60,000 bases of DNA, taken from Hydractinia symbiolongicarpus. Taxonomy: Eukaryota > Cnidaria > Hydrozoa > Anthoathecata > Hydractiniidae. The notes beneath the pieces were generated by a model that was given only the letters and a program-made list of their open reading frames with translations, ran no database searches and was not told the DNA's origin. The stretch covers positions 9,967,001-10,027,000 of the forward strand of contig NC_079888.1 of NCBI RefSeq assembly GCF_029227915.1, in the 5' to 3' direction. This document shows positions 56,890-60,000 of this stretch, one piece after another. Within the stretch, counting starts at the first letter, position 1. Every line of letters starts with the position of its first letter. Position numbers and translations under genes: made by a program.

Positions 56890-57485
56890 CTTACACTGAC
56901 AATACTGTGTGGAGAACTTTGTTATAACATTTGAGTGTGAATGTGTGTTATTCTCTGTGTTTATATGCATTATCTAACACTAAAATCTTAAATAATCGCC
57001 CTAAATTATGCACCCTCTTGACGAAACGCCTTCATGGATTACTTTCGTTTAAACCACGAAAAAATTAAAAAATATGATGATCGAGATTTAAATTTATAAA
57101 ACAGTGCGTCTATGTTTTTTTACCGGTACTGGACACTATATAGTGATAAAAAAATTTTTCCTAACATGAGGCCCTCCAACAGAAGTTTAATTAACGTCCA
57201 GAACTTTTATTTTAAGATACACCTAGTGTTAATACATTAACGTGCCATGCATGTGATAACATACTATATTGAAGAAGAATCTATAAAATATATTATGTTT
57301 TACTGCTTTTTAGTAGTAACCTTTGAATGCGAATTTGTAACGTTTTCTTTTTCCCAGAATTAGAATTATACCTTCTTCCGTAAGCACCTGTATTTTTTTT
57401 TTGCTTACAGGATTTGTCCGGATAATTAATTCTTTTGCAATTTTCGCAAGTTAAAATTACTGGTTAAAGAATTTGGAGCTGTGCC
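56890..57485. other. No recognised feature
   Basis: 3' flank of the secreted gene. AT-rich with no further gene seen. Confidence 0.5.
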
Positions 57486-57490
57486 TTTTT

Positions 57491-57985
57491 CTTAACCCTA
57501 TTATACCTGAGCTTTTTTGGCCCTTGTAACCCTGGGGGGGGCACAAAGTGCCAGCTGGCCATATATCCTGAATCACTTGTGCTTAAGTGATGAAACTTGG
57601 CTAAATTGGAGAATGTCTTAATACAAACTCAATACAAGTAAAAAAAACAATTCGATGACGTCATAATGATTATAAATTATACATGTGAAAAATAGTCATT
57701 TTCCCAATTTTTCAGTACGCTTTAATTTCTCGCGTGTTACTAATGATAGCCCTTGATGCAAGGAAAATTTGTGGAATGATTACCAAAATGTCTGTCTCAC
57801 ATTAAAGAAGTAATTTTAATGACGTCATTTTGGCAAGAAAATTTCTGATTTTCACGATAAAGATAAACAGACCCGTTCTACCAGAAATATTGATGCCCAT
57901 GTCATTAAACTTGGCATATATGTAGAACAGGGCATTTAAAGATAATCGAGGTGAGGTGCCCCCCCAGGTATAATAGGGTTATTCA
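57491..57985. mobile_element. MITE with TTAA-like flanks (piggyBac-like)
   Basis: The left end TTAACCCTATTATACCTG and the right end CAGGTATAATAGGGTTAT are inverted repeats of about 14 bp beginning CCC, flanked by TTAA on the left and TTAT on the right. piggyBac elements insert at TTAA and their ends start CCC, so the assignment fits but is unproven. A second, longer G-run/C-run pair (GGGGGGGCAC / GTGCCCCCCC) lies inside. There is no coding capacity. Confidence 0.7.
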
Positions 57986-58154
57986 ACCTTCTATCAATCT
58001 CGTCCCCAGAGCTTCTTTTTCCCTTTCTGATATGCGTGCTGGCGCGAAAGAAGTAGCTCTGGGACTGGCCGGTTAAAGTTTGAATTTCATTGGCTCTTCA
58101 ATTACGCGAGTTTTAAGACGAGTTGCTTCAAGGCGAGAACGTAACGTAATTTAA

Positions 58155-58214
58155 AATGGCGGAAGATGATGTGCGGGATTTGTTATGTTGCTGTTTGTTA
58201 ATGGTTGAAGTTTG
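58155..58214 (+). other. Possible first exon (MAEDDVRDLL...)
   Basis: The ATG context AAAATGGCG opens a 19-codon frame (MAEDDVRDLLCCCLL...), closed by TGA. It sits upstream of the DUF6589-like exon and might be a spliced first exon, but no clear donor was found. Confidence 0.25.
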
Positions 58215-58643
58215 AAGATTTTTATTACATAAAGAATAAAATTTAAAAAAATATTATTTTGGTAATGCTTACGACCATGTTGAAAAGATACCTGTAAAAA
58301 GATATAATGCAAGGTACTTATAAATAGGTTTTTCTCACCTTTTGTTTAGCTAAATTTTTTTCACACTTTTTTTCTATGCTTTTTTACACCTGTTTATACC
58401 CTACAGCTGGCTTTAAATCTGACAAAAAGTTAATCATGATCTTATGTGTTCTTAAAAGGAAAGGTTATAGCTAGTAAGAAAAACTCAGGTAGTGAAAAAA
58501 CTAGAGCTAGACTAGCTATATATTCTCATCATGTAACCATGCATCAACATGTTTGGAAAAAATAAAAGAATAACTGCAGAAGATTCACCAAAAAGGTATG
58601 ACCATACTTCATAAAATTTTATGTTTATAATATTTATATACAG

Positions 58644-59139
58644 CAAGTATGCACTCGAAATGTTTGTATCAATAGCTCAAGTGGAAAGCTTATTAACACC
58701 AAGGCTTGCTGAACAACAAAAGTGGAGTTATTTTGTAAATTGGAGAGGCGGTCCTGGTCAAAATATTGAAGAAGATTTAGCACAGGAAATAACAAATAAA
58801 ATCAGTAAAAATATTGTACATCATATGGGACCAAACAAAACCTTTAGTTCTATTAGTAAAATATGCAAAGCAACAAGTGGGATTAAAGAAATAACTGAAA
58901 ATTACGATAAAGAACTGGAGAAACATGCAAAATCTGTTCAACATGCAACTGCTAATAGTAAAAATGATGAGATCGAAATAATTGAAGAATTGCTGAGAGT
59001 AAAACCCTTCGGTTCGATACCTGATAGATTTCATGCAAGCTTTTGCAATATAAAGAGTAATCCACTACGCTATTTAAATGTGAGTGACTTTCATAAATGG
59101 CTTGATAATCATAAAAATGAAATAGGTATTTATCAGTAA
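58644..59139 (+). CDS. DUF6589-like protein, 3' exon
   Basis: An acceptor (ATATACAG, ending at 58643) opens a frame of about 164 residues to TAA. It has KYALEMFVSIAQ, LLTPRLAEQQKWSYFVNWRG, GPGQNIEEDLAQE, an alpha-helical middle, and PFGSIPDRFHASF near the end. This order (LLPPRLAxQLxWxRxVNTRGGxGxNIPxDL, then a GR-h-HxxF motif) is what I know from the C-terminal part of DUF6589 proteins, which are abundant in cnidarians and of unknown function. The upstream two-thirds of the domain is not visible here. It is convergent with the RecQ-like gene, with 322 bp between stops. Confidence 0.65.
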
Positions 59140-59461
59140 AATATTCTTACACACAATGTGTTATATATATATACATTATTAGAATGTGAATATGCATAAA
59201 AACATAAACTTTTTATTGCAAGCTGGACTTTAAAAAATATTGCTGATATAGGATGTCTAAAATATCTTTACAGATAAATGTTGTTTGACCCCATCAAAAA
59301 TCTTATTTGATTATAAATTTGTTGCATAATCAAACTAGCTATCTAGAGTATATATATAGACAATCTGCTTCACAAAAATTCTAATGGTCCAACCTTACCA
59401 ATAAAAAATGTTTTCAACAAAATAAAAGAAGAAATAAAAACTATATATATTATTTATATAC

Positions 59462-60000
59462 TTATAGATTCAAATATTTTCTGATGACATCAAAAATTTT
59501 TGTCAAATACCTTTCATCCCAAACATCAAATTTATGCAATAAATCACGTTCACAAGTTATTAAATGAAAATTGTTGGAAATTTTTCCAATAACATCATGT
59601 GTCAAATTAAACTCAAATGTTAATAAATGAGAGTCTTCTTCCTTTTCAACATTAATCATTTCTAGCTCTAAACGTATTGATTCTCTATCAATATCTGACA
59701 TTTGTATATGATGAACAGGAGAAAAATCTTCAGTTGTCGTAGGATTACAGTTTTCACAACAATTGTCTTGTGTTTCGCATTTAAAACTGAAGTATTTGAG
59801 CAATGATTTTCTGAGACAATCAGTCTCTTGACAATATTTTTTAATTGATTCATCCATTTTTAAATTATTTTTACTGATGTCAGAGTTGTTGTAGTACAAT
59901 ATGGCATTTGATTGTGCACCATTTCTCCCTGCACGTCCAATTTCTTGTATGTAACTTTCCAGTTTTGATGGGGGAGAAATATGAATAATGTTAGTAACCT
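59462..60000 (-). CDS. RecQ-like DNA helicase, C-terminal exon (runs off the window)
   Basis: RecQ enzymes are 3'-to-5' DNA helicases. The minus-strand frame is open from the window edge. It shows motif VI (ESYIQEIGRAGRNG), then NAILYYNNSD, then a zinc-binding Cys set (CRKSLLKYF, FKCETQDNCCENC), as in the RecQ-Ct domain. A C-terminal extension ends FDVIRKYLNL and TAG or TAA near 59462. Helicase motifs I-V lie outside the window. It resembles stand-alone RecQ-like genes rather than full BLM/WRN. No break is seen in the visible part. Confidence 0.8.
   Translation of the reverse strand, partial: VTNIIHISPPSKLESYIQEIGRAGRNGAQSNAILYYNNSDISKNNLKMDESIKKYCQETDCLRKSLLKYFSFKCETQDNCCENCNPTTTEDFSPVHHIQMSDIDRESIRLELEMINVEKEEDSHLLTFEFNLTHDVIGKISNNFHLITCERDLLHKFDVWDERYLTKIFDVIRKYLNL

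Overview
The window is AT-rich eukaryotic DNA. It has spliceosomal introns, LINE and Penelope-like reverse transcriptases, eukaryote-only protein families (USP deubiquitinase, HECT ligase, MFSD4-type transporter) and many short non-coding repeats. The mix of an rve-integrase family, DUF6589-like and RecQ-like genes, and LINEs with a 2A-like motif best fits a cnidarian, possibly a hydrozoan. That placement is inference, and no species can be named from the sequence.

Layout. 0.1-3.9 kb: a decayed rve integrase gene convergent with a decayed HECT-domain gene, then a degenerate T-rich array. 4.0-9.1 kb: fragments of a USP-type deubiquitinase and of a Penelope-like reverse transcriptase, both followed by a shared set of structured non-coding modules, here called A, D and E. 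9.1-12.6 kb: a CR1/L2-like LINE inserted in the terminal hairpin of an E module. 11.4-23.7 kb: three nearly identical tandem copies of a 4.1-kb unit whose breakpoints lie in the LINE RT and in a USP gene. The last copy runs on into the USP C-terminus and another A-D-E set (24.1-25.5 kb). 25.8-29.5 kb: decayed retroelements. 30.9-37.8 kb: ten exons of an MFSD4-like membrane transporter on the minus strand, the best-preserved conventional gene. 38.8-43.5 kb: inverted-repeat elements and a two-exon secreted Cys-rich gene. 43.9-52.6 kb: non-coding repeats of one family (G), up to 2.9 kb long. 53.5-54.0 kb: a second integrase relic. 55.6-56.9 kb: a second secreted Cys-rich gene, paralogous to the first. 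57.5-60 kb: a MITE with TTAA-like flanks, then a DUF6589-like 3' exon convergent with a RecQ-like helicase exon that runs off the window.

Two things stand out. First, the A-D-E tail is shared between a Penelope-like RT and USP fragments, and its D module shows compensatory base changes supporting a conserved RNA fold with a pseudoknot. Second, the two secreted proteins share the spacing C-x6-C ... C-x3-C-x12-C-x3-C, the same two-exon structure and a similarly placed TATA box. Most other coding sequence is broken by frameshifts and stops and is annotated as pseudogene.
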